Part shown: piece by piece, positions 1 to 7,382 of the stretch
How positions within the stretch are numbered: position 1 is the first letter of the stretch
How the letters are laid out: each line of letters begins with the position of its first letter
Assembly: GCA_934278005.1 (NCBI GenBank)
Contig: CAKQWG010000020.1
Location: forward strand, 1-26,960
Direction: 5' to 3'
DNA: 26,960 nt
From: an uncultured Pirellulaceae bacterium
GTDB lineage: Bacteria; Planctomycetota; Planctomycetia; Pirellulales; Pirellulaceae
Position numbers and translations under genes: made by a program
Notes under the pieces: model-generated
Database searches by the model: none
What the model saw: the letters and a program-made list of their open reading frames with translations, nothing else
Told to the model about the DNA's origin: nothing

Positions 1-214
1 GGTCCGACGCTCCGCGTCGGTAATTCAACGCACGTTACAAATCGTGAGCTGCGAATCCTCTCGAGCCATATGCTTCGCTAACTCGCGAGTCATATGCTTC
101 GCTAACTCGCGAGCCATATGCTTCGATCGCTCACGAGCCATATGCTTCGATCACTCACGAGTTATATGTTTTAAATGGCGCGCAGGGGAACGACGCGGAG
201 CGTCGTGCCACACT
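1..214. repeat. Array unit 1 (left end cut by window), four full 24-bp repeats
   Basis: The unit starts inside its left terminal arm (ccgacgctccgcgtcgg near position 4) and ends with the right arm at 192-214. Full 24-bp repeats occupy 65-88, 89-112, 113-136 and 137-160. A degenerate fifth copy starts at 161 and merges into the conserved ttttaaatggcg segment. Each repeat carries catatg and usually a ctcgcgag palindrome. Variation within repeats is concentrated in the middle (gctaac, atcgct, atcact). Confidence 0.85.
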
Positions 215-248
215 GCGGCCGCTGAAGTGTGGCCCGACGCTCCGCGTC
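192..248. repeat. 23-bp inverted repeat with 11-nt loop spanning the unit 1/unit 2 junction
   Basis: Positions 192-214 are the reverse complement of 226-248 except for one mismatch. The loop is the linker gcggccgctga, which contains a NotI-type palindrome. Each arm also contains its own small hairpin (gacgc gga gcgtc on the left, gacgc tcc gcgtc on the right). The DNA or RNA could therefore switch between one long stem and two short nested stems. This is the strongest potential secondary structure in the window. Confidence 0.9.
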
Positions 249-492
249 GGTAATTCAACGCACGTTACAAATCGTGAGCTTCAAATCCTCACGAGCCATA
301 TGCTACTCTAACTCTCGAGCCATATGCTTCGTTAACTCGCGAGTTATATGCTTCGCTAGCTCTCAAGCCATATGCTACTCTAACTCGCGAGCCATATGCT
401 TCGCTAACTCGCGAGTCATATGCTTCGATCGCTCGCGAGTTATATGTTTTAAATGGCGCGCAGGGGAACGACGCGGAGCGTCGTGCCACACT
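226..492. repeat. Array unit 2 (complete), six full 24-bp repeats
   Basis: This is the only unit complete with both termini and flanked on both sides by the 11-bp linker. The left arm is 226-248 and the right arm 470-492. Full 24-bp repeats run from 295 to 438 in six consecutive copies, with a partial seventh at 439-450. Two copies (295 and 367) share a ctactctaac variant in place of cttcgctaac, so sub-families alternate. Because 24 is a multiple of three, the repeats stay open in several frames and give octapeptide ORFs of the SRAICFAN type, judged spurious. Confidence 0.87.
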
Positions 493-526
493 GCGGCCGC
501 TGAAGTGTGGCCCGACGCTCCGCGTC
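470..526. repeat. 23-bp inverted repeat with 11-nt loop spanning the unit 2/unit 3 junction
   Basis: This is the second occurrence of the junction hairpin, identical in layout to the one at 192-248. The arms are 470-492 and 504-526 with a single mismatch, and the loop at 493-503 is the same gcggccgctga. Exact conservation of the loop between the two junctions shows that the linker is part of the amplified unit rather than random flanking DNA. Confidence 0.9.
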
Positions 527-674
527 GGTAATTCAACGCACGTTACAAATCGTGAGCTTCAAATCCTCACGAGCCATATGCTACTCTAACTCTCGAGCCA
601 TATGCTTCGCTCACTCACGAGTCATATGCTTTAAATGGCGCGCAGGGGAACGACGCGGAGCGTCGTGCCACACT
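504..674. repeat. Array unit 3 (complete), two full 24-bp repeats
   Basis: This is the shortest unit: left arm 504-526, 24-bp repeats at 573-596 and 597-620, a partial third copy from 621, and right arm 652-674. The sequence after 674 (ttctagcaaaagg) is no longer repeat-related, so this is the right boundary of the array. The conserved ends are nearly identical to those of unit 2, whereas the repeat number differs. That pattern suggests slippage or unequal recombination acting inside the units. Confidence 0.87.
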
Positions 675-689
675 TTCTAGCAAAAGGCG

Positions 690-3600
690 TTACGGCTTAG
701 CTGAGCTCTCTGACAGTGAAGCTAGGTACGCCACCAAGTCGCGCAGTTCGCGGCGATCTAGATGCTGCAACAGGTCGACGGGCATCGATGATTTACCCTG
801 CTTGCGTGAAACGACCTCATCCACAGGCACGGTGAGCACCTTATTCTCTGCGTCGATCAGCTCAATCATCTCATCGGTCTCGCGACGCAAGATGCCGCTA
901 ACTACTTGGCCGTCTTCGTTCAGCAGGATCACCGTTTCGAAATTCTCGGCGATCTTTGCGTCTGGGTCGACGATCGACTGCAATAGATAGGGGGCATCGC
1001 GAGTCTTCGCGATCAGGCTCAGGTCTGGTCCGACCTCTCCCCCCTGCCCGTCCACTTTGTGGCACCGCACGCAAGATAATTCAGATTTGTTGAAAAATAG
1101 TTCTCTTCCTCGCGCAGCGTCGCCACCAGCCAGGCTGGTTCGATACTCGGCCAGCGGATCGCTGTGGATCAACTGCGTTTGGTAGGACTTTAACTGTTGC
1201 CCAGTAGCTTCGGCAACTCTTCCCTGGGCCGCTTCCGTAACGTTTAGCCAGACGTCGGCAGGGAGCTTGCCAGCGATGTAGTCTGCGACCCCGCGCTCGA
1301 TCAGTTCGCTCGCGAGAGGACTGTCGATGCTGGAGAGCGTATCCCAGGCTCGCTGCCGCTCGACAGAGCTGCTGGATTCAATGGCGCGAGTTAGCTCGAG
1401 TACAGCTGCGGCGGGATCTAGAGTGGCCAGGGAATCTAAGGCTTGGGAGCGGACGAGCGGCTGCGCGTCTTGGAGCAGTTCACGCACCACGTCTAGCGAC
1501 TTTTCAGCATCGAGCTTGACGACGCCAGCCAGAGCGCCGCTGCGAACGGCTGAATCTCGCGAGCCGTCGCGGGCTAGGGCGGCTAATGAGTCGCTCACGT
1601 TTTTCAGGTCCAAAGCTACGGCCGCCGCGATGGCTGCAGCTACTTGTTGGTCGGAGCCAACAAAGATCCGGCCTAGTTGCTCAGTAAAAGCCGCCACGGC
1701 AGCATCGCTCGAACGGGTACCCAGCGGCGCGAAGCGGTTCATCACTCGGTCCAGCTGACCTGGCTTGGCCCAGCTGGCGAGCATTTCAGTGGCCTCGATG
1801 CGCATGCTCGCAGGCTGCCGCTGATCGCCGGCCACGCGAGCGATTGTGGCTGCCGCCGCTGGGCCGCCCAATCGAAAATTAGCATTGAGGATGCGGTGCA
1901 GCAGCGGCTCCGCAACGGGGCCGGCCTGCATATCCTCTTGCTCTAGCATGGCGGCCAATTGCGGCAGCGAAACATGCAGCTCGGGCACATCGTGAATAGC
2001 TCGCGCCGCCTCCAGCTTTACCTCTGGCGAATCGTCGTCCAGGAAAGCCGCGATTTGCTGGCTGTGAAGCTTGCGCAGCGCCACCACGACCGCCAGTCGC
2101 ACCGACGGACTGGCGTGTTGACGCAGCTTAGCCAACTCTTGGGGATGCGCACTGCCAATGCCTCGCAGGGCCATGATGCCGGCATGCCGCAGGCCGGGAT
2201 CCTGATCGCGGTTGGCGGTCAACATCTCGAGCGTCGGCAGGAGGCCGCTAGCCAAGTGCAGTTCGCCTACCGCAAGGCAGGCAGCATACCGCACGCGTGG
2301 TTCGCTATCGCCAATCAGTCCCAACAGGTCGCGGCCAAAAGCCTCCAGCTTGAGGTCGCCCACTACGCTGGCCGCAGCAGCGCGGACGTCAAAGTCTTCA
2401 TCCGCCAGCGCTGCGTGGATACTGCTAGCGATGCTGTCGCGCAGATTTGGGTTTAAACGTGCTGCCTGACCCATGCCCCACACGGCGTGCAAGCGTGGCA
2501 GGGTGCCGGCCGTCGGCTGGGTAATCAGCTCGGCAAACGGCGCGATTAGTCCGCGCTGAGCCAGTTCCCACTGGGCTTCATTGCGAATCCGACGATCGAT
2601 GTGCCGCAGTAACTGTCCCAACCGTTCTTCGCTCAGCTCGCTAAAGCCGGCGGCAAGTAAGGCTTGTACTTCGCGAACCACCGACTGTTGTTGGGCGGCC
2701 GCATCGTAGAAGCGATAGACCCGGCCCTTCCCCTCGCCTGTCCAACCGTTGACCCAGTCGCTAACCCACAGCGCTCCGTCAGGACCAAATTCGACATCGG
2801 TTGCCAGGATGTTCCAGATCGGCTCCTCGGATCGCTCAACCGTCCAAAACGCCCCTTGCGACTGCGTTCGGATCAGTCGAATACCACTGTTACTCGCTCC
2901 GCCGCGGAAATCGACCATGAAAAAACAATTGGCAAAGTCTCCCTCCAAACCGGTCCCTGGATAGCTGGTCAGCCCTGAAGGACCATCGCCAATATTCGCA
3001 ATCGGCGGAATCGTATAGGCGGGAGTTGCGGCCGAAAACGGATGCCATATCCGCTCGCGATTGAACGGACCACGATCGGGAATGTATTGGTACATCATGC
3101 GCCAACCGCTATCGCCACCTTGCATCACATTTACCCAGCGGGCCTTGTCTCCGCTGTCGGAATTGTTGTCACCGGTGAACAGATAGCCGTAGTCATCAAA
3201 GGCCAATTCCTGTGGATTGCGCAAGCCCGTGGCAAACACTTCCAATTGGCTGCCATCCAGTTCACAGCGAAACACAGCGCCGCTTTCCGCATCGTGCAAG
3301 TGCGCGTGCGGCGTTTGGATGTTGTACCCGCGATCGCCAATGCTAAAGTATAGCCGACCATCCGGGCCGATCACCAAGCCGTGTAGGTCGTGGCCGCGAA
3401 AGGCTACTCTAACTCCGTAGCCTTCATGGAGCACTTGCCGCTGGTCGGCTTGCCCATCTCCGTTCGAGTCAGTTAATAACCATAGATTCGGGATGCACGT
3501 AAAGTAGGCCTGGTTGCCACGCACCAGGATGCCAGCCCCTGAACCACTTTCAATGTTGTTGAAACCTTCAGCATAAATTGTCGAACGATCGGCTACCTGA

Positions 3601-4091
3601 TCAGCGTCAGTATCTTCAACCAGCCGCACGCGATCGTCATGCTGGGTGTATTGTTGGGCAGTCGGCCCCAGCAGCCGAAGATGGTAGTCGATCCGGTCCT
3701 GTATCGATTCAGCGGCCAAGTCAGCTAACAACCATTCGTTGTCGTGGCTGCGATTGTCGGTCACGCCTCGGTCCTGCCGAAACGACTCGCACACGAACAG
3801 TCGCCCGCGATTCTCAACGGTTATTGCGACTGGATTGGCTACATCGGGTTCGGCTGCGAAGAGTTTGATCTCCCAACCGGCCGGCTTTCGAAAACTACCA
3901 ATTGCCAACTGTGCCTCGTCCGAAGCGGCCAGCGGTTGATCTGCCGCCGCGTTCCCGCCACCGCTCTCGGGCTGGTCGTCATCGGCACAGGTCGTTCCAG
4001 CCGCAGGCCCGCCTAAAATCAAGCACAGAGCGAACAGCCGCAGAGCTAACGCGGGACGGGTCAGACCAGCCAATAATGGTTGCATGAACAT
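690..4091 (-). CDS. PVC-type membrane-bound dehydrogenase with HEAT repeats and C-terminal cytochrome c
   Basis: This large protein (about 1133 aa) is predicted to be exported and to act in the periplasm or cell envelope. An N-terminal hydrophobic signal (residues about 1-38) leads into a beta-propeller domain of the Planctomycetes/Verrucomicrobia dehydrogenase type (about 50-450, e.g. DGPSGLTSYPGTGL). A HEAT-repeat region follows (about 480-880), then a cytochrome c domain with the heme motif CVRCH at 1007-1011 (bases 1059-1073). A plausible axial Met lies in the downstream SSMP motif. Family knowledge suggests oxidation of a sugar or alcohol substrate coupled to electron transfer through the heme; the actual substrate is unknown. 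An in-frame GTG lies at 4115. The ATG at 4091 is preferred because it puts the signal peptide at the N-terminus and has a GTGAG stretch upstream; an ATG at 4085 is also possible. It lies downstream of the sulfatase gene on the same strand, 213 bp away. Confidence 0.88.
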   Translation of the reverse strand: MFMQPLLAGLTRPALALRLFALCLILGGPAAGTTCADDDQPESGGGNAAADQPLAASDEAQLAIGSFRKPAGWEIKLFAAEPDVANPVAITVENRGRLFVCESFRQDRGVTDNRSHDNEWLLADLAAESIQDRIDYHLRLLGPTAQQYTQHDDRVRLVEDTDADQVADRSTIYAEGFNNIESGSGAGILVRGNQAYFTCIPNLWLLTDSNGDGQADQRQVLHEGYGVRVAFRGHDLHGLVIGPDGRLYFSIGDRGYNIQTPHAHLHDAESGAVFRCELDGSQLEVFATGLRNPQELAFDDYGYLFTGDNNSDSGDKARWVNVMQGGDSGWRMMYQYIPDRGPFNRERIWHPFSAATPAYTIPPIANIGDGPSGLTSYPGTGLEGDFANCFFMVDFRGGASNSGIRLIRTQSQGAFWTVERSEEPIWNILATDVEFGPDGALWVSDWVNGWTGEGKGRVYRFYDAAAQQQSVVREVQALLAAGFSELSEERLGQLLRHIDRRIRNEAQWELAQRGLIAPFAELITQPTAGTLPRLHAVWGMGQAARLNPNLRDSIASSIHAALADEDFDVRAAAASVVGDLKLEAFGRDLLGLIGDSEPRVRYAACLAVGELHLASGLLPTLEMLTANRDQDPGLRHAGIMALRGIGSAHPQELAKLRQHASPSVRLAVVVALRKLHSQQIAAFLDDDSPEVKLEAARAIHDVPELHVSLPQLAAMLEQEDMQAGPVAEPLLHRILNANFRLGGPAAAATIARVAGDQRQPASMRIEATEMLASWAKPGQLDRVMNRFAPLGTRSSDAAVAAFTEQLGRIFVGSDQQVAAAIAAAVALDLKNVSDSLAALARDGSRDSAVRSGALAGVVKLDAEKSLDVVRELLQDAQPLVRSQALDSLATLDPAAAVLELTRAIESSSSVERQRAWDTLSSIDSPLASELIERGVADYIAGKLPADVWLNVTEAAQGRVAEATGQQLKSYQTQLIHSDPLAEYRTSLAGGDAARGRELFFNKSELSCVRCHKVDGQGGEVGPDLSLIAKTRDAPYLLQSIVDPDAKIAENFETVILLNEDGQVVSGILRRETDEMIELIDAENKVLTVPVDEVVSRKQGKSSMPVDLLQHLDRRELRDLVAYLASLSESSAKP

Positions 4092-4304
4092 AGAATTCTC
4101 ACAGGGCTCAAACACTTAGGAATGCAAGCCTCCATTCTACTTGCTCGCCCGGCACCTTGGCAGCAAGACGCATCCCGGCAGCGACAACTGTCCCAGGTTA
4201 TTTCCAGATGCGATTGCGATTGCAGCTGCGTCAGGCATGAGGCGTGAGCCGCCACGGCCTGCCTCTCGGACATCCTACCTGTCGCCAGGTGCATCGCCCT
4301 CACA

Positions 4305-5741
4305 CTATGGATCCACCACGCGCAGCAGCGGGTCGCCCATCGCTACCATGATTTTGTATAAATCCAGCTTGAGCTCGCTCAACACGCGTGCGTGCAGCGG
4401 AGACTGACTTAGATTGCGCGTCTCCAACGGGTCCGCCCGTAGGTCGTACATTTCGTATTTGTCGATCAAGGGATAGTAAATCAGCTTGGCGTTGCCGCGG
4501 CGGACCATGCGCTGTCGATTCCGCTCGTATGCTCCATAGATCAATTCGTACTGCTGCGATTGTTGACCGCGGATCAACGGTAGCAGGCTTTTGAATTCGA
4601 CGTGAGCGGGACGCGATACTTGCGCCCACTCCAGCGCGGTAGGCACAAAGTCCTGAACATAGACGGGCGTGGCGATGCGTTTACCGGCTGGGATGCCCGG
4701 CCCGGCCACGATCAGCGGTGCTTTGAGGCTATGTTCATACATGTTTTGTTTGCCCATCAAGCCGTGTTGGCCGCAGGCTAGTCCGTGATCGGAAGTCATG
4801 ACGATGTAGGTATTATCCGCTTGTCCGGTGCGTTTGAGTTCACCCAAGATTTTTCCAATCTGCTGGTCCAGGTGAGTTATCAGCGCGTAGTATTCTTGGC
4901 GATGCAGTTGCACGGCTTCCGGCGTGCGAGGCCACGGGGCTAGGCGTTCGTCGCGCAGCGTGCGACCCGCTCCCATGGCCTCCATGAACGGATGTTGCGG
5001 TTGAAAATTGGCCGGGACCTTGAGTCGGCTTCGCTTATACCGTTCGACGACCTTGCGCGGCGACTGGCGCGGATCGTGAGGCGCATTGAAGGCTAGATAC
5101 ATAAAGAACGGGCGGTCGCTGTCAGCGGTCTGCTTTAGAAACGTCTGGGCGTCATCCGCCAAGACCTCGCTCCAGTGCTTGCCACCCTCCCAAAAACCAC
5201 CCAGACGCGTGTCCCACGGAGTCCAGTCCTGCTTATTATTCGGACGCTGATAGGCGGACTCTAGCGAACCTGGCATGCCGGCTCGAATATGCAGCGTCTG
5301 ATCGTAGATCCGATCGGCGGCAATGCGGACATGCCATTTGCCCGTCATAAACGTCTGGTATCCGGCTTGCCTAAGCATCAGCGGCAGCAGCCGACCGGCC
5401 TGCGCCTCTTTGTCCAGCGAGTTGTCCACGGCGTGCGCCCGCCACAAAAAACGCCCCGTGTTGAACATGGCACGGCTAGCTAAACACACAGCCCCGTTCC
5501 AGCCACCCATGCTATAGGCGTTGTCGAAGGCGGTGCCACTACGCGCCAAACGATCTAGATTGGGCGTGATGATCTCCGTGTTGCCCAACGCCGCAATCGT
5601 GTCGTAACTCTGGTCGTCAGTCAACAACAACAAGATATTTGGCTTGGCTTTGCTAGGTTGCTGCGCCCAGCTGGATTCGGCTAATAGGATTATGGCTGCG
5701 AGCCACAGTACAGGGCCTAGCCTTAACCAACGCACATACAT
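4305..5741 (-). CDS. Secreted sulfatase (alkaline phosphatase superfamily)
   Basis: This is a formylglycine-type sulfatase of about 478 aa that hydrolyses sulfate esters, probably on sulfated polysaccharides. A signal peptide (WLAAIILLAESSWAQ) is followed by the metal-binding LLLTDDQ (D42, D43) and PNLDRLARSG. The active-site motif is C-L-A-S-R at 86-90, where Cys86 would be converted to formylglycine. Later motifs are GKWH and TSDHG. The motif has Ala where most members have Pro, which the C-x-(P/A)-S-R consensus allows. A GTG at 5765 is in frame, but the ATG at 5741 gives a cleaner signal peptide and is preferred. Planctomycetes carry many such sulfatases for algal polysaccharide use. The neighbouring dehydrogenase on the same strand may belong to the same catabolic unit, which is inference. 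The substrate cannot be read from the sequence. Confidence 0.9.
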   Translation of the reverse strand: MYVRWLRLGPVLWLAAIILLAESSWAQQPSKAKPNILLLLTDDQSYDTIAALGNTEIITPNLDRLARSGTAFDNAYSMGGWNGAVCLASRAMFNTGRFLWRAHAVDNSLDKEAQAGRLLPLMLRQAGYQTFMTGKWHVRIAADRIYDQTLHIRAGMPGSLESAYQRPNNKQDWTPWDTRLGGFWEGGKHWSEVLADDAQTFLKQTADSDRPFFMYLAFNAPHDPRQSPRKVVERYKRSRLKVPANFQPQHPFMEAMGAGRTLRDERLAPWPRTPEAVQLHRQEYYALITHLDQQIGKILGELKRTGQADNTYIVMTSDHGLACGQHGLMGKQNMYEHSLKAPLIVAGPGIPAGKRIATPVYVQDFVPTALEWAQVSRPAHVEFKSLLPLIRGQQSQQYELIYGAYERNRQRMVRRGNAKLIYYPLIDKYEMYDLRADPLETRNLSQSPLHARVLSELKLDLYKIMVAMGDPLLRVVDP

Positions 5742-6095
5742 AAACCAACTTTCATTCAGCCGCACAGCAAGCGATAGCGGCCTGAGCTAGGGCAGTGAGT
5801 TACTCCGCGGCGAGCCACGCAGCGCTCGATCACATCATCACATCATCACATCATCACATCATCACATCATCACATCATGCGTTTTGCAGAGTGGACGCGA
5901 CAAGTCGATAGGGGGATTCAATTGGATAGGCCGGATTATACCAAGCCAACCCGTGTAGTTGGACCAGCCTGCTGGCGAAACTCCCATCGCTGCTGGCGCT
6001 TTCGATTATTCCGGTGCTATGCTTGAACGAGCCCGAGTTTTCTCACGCATCGTACGCCATGCATGGCCATTGCTTTCCATGTTAAGTGCATATCC
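5742..6095. other. Intergenic region between divergent sulfatase and GT87-like genes
   Basis: This spacer separates two divergently transcribed genes and must carry both promoters. The only clear structure is the 8-bp microsatellite at 5831-5878. An alternative in-frame ATG for the glycosyltransferase lies at 6063. No convincing -35/-10 pair, RNA gene or terminator was recognised. Confidence 0.6.
5831..5878. repeat. Perfect 8-bp x 6 microsatellite (cacatcat)n
   Basis: Six uninterrupted copies of cacatcat occupy exactly 48 bp between the divergent sulfatase and GT87-like genes. The octamer is not a multiple of three and lies outside any coding region. Length changes by slippage would alter promoter spacing rather than a protein. 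Repeats of this kind can act as phase-variation switches; that role here is inference. Confidence 0.9.
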
Positions 6096-7382
6096 ATGAG
6101 CCAATTAGCCAGCCCTCCAACAGTTTGGCGGCGCCACGCGCTCCTGCCGCTGCTGTTCGGTTGCTTACTGATGGCGGCCCTACTACTGATGTTTAGCCCA
6201 AATTATCATTGGGATGCACACAAGGGTGACAGTCCGTATGGTGCCGATTTCCTGCAAGAGTGGACGGCTGCCAGCATGCTTGGCGCCGGCCAAGCGGGGC
6301 AACTCTACGATGCGGCAGCCTTCCAGGCCTGGCAACACGACCCACGCGTCATTGGGTTTGAATGGAACGCTAACTCTTATTACCCCGCCGTTTATCCACC
6401 TCCCTACTACTGGTTGTGCACGCCTTTGCACTGGTTTAGCTATCGCTGGGCTGTGCGTCTGTGGTTAGGCCTCGCGCTAGTCGCACTACTAGCTGCCGCG
6501 TGGGTAATTCAGCGTGCGGTGGGTTGTGACCCTGAACAACCACCAGACGCACTTTGGTTCTGGCCGGCGATGCTCCTCTTTCCGCCATTGCTGTTGGGGC
6601 TGAGCATGGGACAGAAGGGGCCGATATGGCTGCTGGTCTTCAGCGCAACGTGGTTGCTAACGCGTCGCGGCAAACCATGGGCGGCTGGATTAGTCTTTGG
6701 GCTGCTGTCGATCAAACCGACGCTCTTTTTTCTCCTGCCGTTGATCATGTTGCGGCACGGACAGTGGCGTTTTGTGATCGGTGCCAGCCTAAGCTGGGCC
6801 GGGCTGTGGGGAGCGGCTGCGTGCGCACTGCCCAGCCACCTATGGACGGATTTCCTGACCGTAGCTCGCTCGGCAGGAGACTATCATCAACATGCCGGCT
6901 ATCAACTGATGTGGTCAAGCAACCTGCCGGCATTGATTGCCGGACTACCGCAGTGGGTGCCGTGGTGGGCCAGCAGCCTGCTATGGGTCATACCAGCCGC
7001 CTATGTGCTCGGCCGAATCGCCCTGCAGTCACAGCTCCAGTTGCACAATCCTCGAGACCTATGCCAAGTGTTGCTGGCCACCTGCCTGCTCAGTCCACAC
7101 TTGTACGCCTATGATCTAGTGGTACTACTGCTGCCTATATGCGGCATGTGGCCTACGCACCGCCGCGCAGCGGTAGTGATTTTAGCGGGCCTGTGGCTAG
7201 GCATGCTGGCCAGCCAACCGTGCCTCAGCGCGGTCGGCGTGCCACTCATGCCCCTAGTTCTATTAGCCCAGTTCTACTGGTTATCGACGGTTAGGCCGGC
7301 CCAGTCGTCTGTGCGAAAGGGAGTCAACGGTAGACCGACCGCGTCGTACATGTTGCAAACAGGATTATCGGCCCAGGCGTAA
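6096..7382 (+). CDS. GT87-like polytopic membrane glycosyltransferase
   Basis: This integral membrane protein (about 428 aa) has roughly ten hydrophobic segments, starting with LLPLLFGCLLMAALLLMF. The first extracytoplasmic loop carries YGADFLQEWTAA and SYYPAVYPPPYY, which resemble the GT-C family GT87 (DUF2029, alpha-mannosyltransferase-like). Such enzymes transfer sugars from polyprenyl-phosphate donors on the outer face of the cytoplasmic membrane. The donor and acceptor here are unknown. The Asp in GADF is the likely catalytic or metal residue by analogy. An in-frame ATG at 6063 would add 11 residues; 6096 is preferred because the N-terminus is then typical, but neither start has a strong RBS. 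The last 109 bp overlap the convergent acetylesterase gene, so the tail after about residue 392 is probably not under strict constraint. Confidence 0.75.
   Translation: MSQLASPPTVWRRHALLPLLFGCLLMAALLLMFSPNYHWDAHKGDSPYGADFLQEWTAASMLGAGQAGQLYDAAAFQAWQHDPRVIGFEWNANSYYPAVYPPPYYWLCTPLHWFSYRWAVRLWLGLALVALLAAAWVIQRAVGCDPEQPPDALWFWPAMLLFPPLLLGLSMGQKGPIWLLVFSATWLLTRRGKPWAAGLVFGLLSIKPTLFFLLPLIMLRHGQWRFVIGASLSWAGLWGAAACALPSHLWTDFLTVARSAGDYHQHAGYQLMWSSNLPALIAGLPQWVPWWASSLLWVIPAAYVLGRIALQSQLQLHNPRDLCQVLLATCLLSPHLYAYDLVVLLLPICGMWPTHRRAAVVILAGLWLGMLASQPCLSAVGVPLMPLVLLAQFYWLSTVRPAQSSVRKGVNGRPTASYMLQTGLSAQA

Larger units (their letters stand above)
1..674. repeat. Tandem array of three TIR-bounded elements with internal 24-bp repeats
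   Basis: Three homologous units lie head to tail: 1-214 (left end outside the window), 226-492 and 504-674. Each begins with a GC-rich arm containing gacgctccgcgtc, followed by a shared stretch (ggtaattcaacgcacgttac...). Each continues into a variable number of 24-bp repeats and ends in a shared stretch (ttttaaatggcgcgcagggg) and the inverse arm containing gacgcggagcgtc. An identical 11-bp linker, gcggccgctga, separates the units at 215-225 and 493-503. The organisation resembles a miniature inverted-repeat element amplified in tandem, but no transposase or clear target-site duplication is visible. The array probably continues to the left. It lies just downstream of the minus-strand dehydrogenase gene, so its hairpins may also affect that transcript's 3' end. 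This last point is inference. Confidence 0.85.

Noticed and set aside
44..531. ORFs encoding SRAICFAN-type octapeptide repeats (both strands open)
   Set aside because: They arise because the repeat is 24 bp, a multiple of three without stops. The frames are open in both directions, have no RBS, and start within the repeats themselves.
65..632. CRISPR array
   Set aside because: The 24-bp units are directly adjacent with no unique spacers, their sequence varies, and no cas genes are present.
1327..2978. Several plus-strand ORFs opposite the PVC dehydrogenase
   Set aside because: They lie wholly antisense to the continuous HEAT and propeller coding frame and have no recognisable domain.
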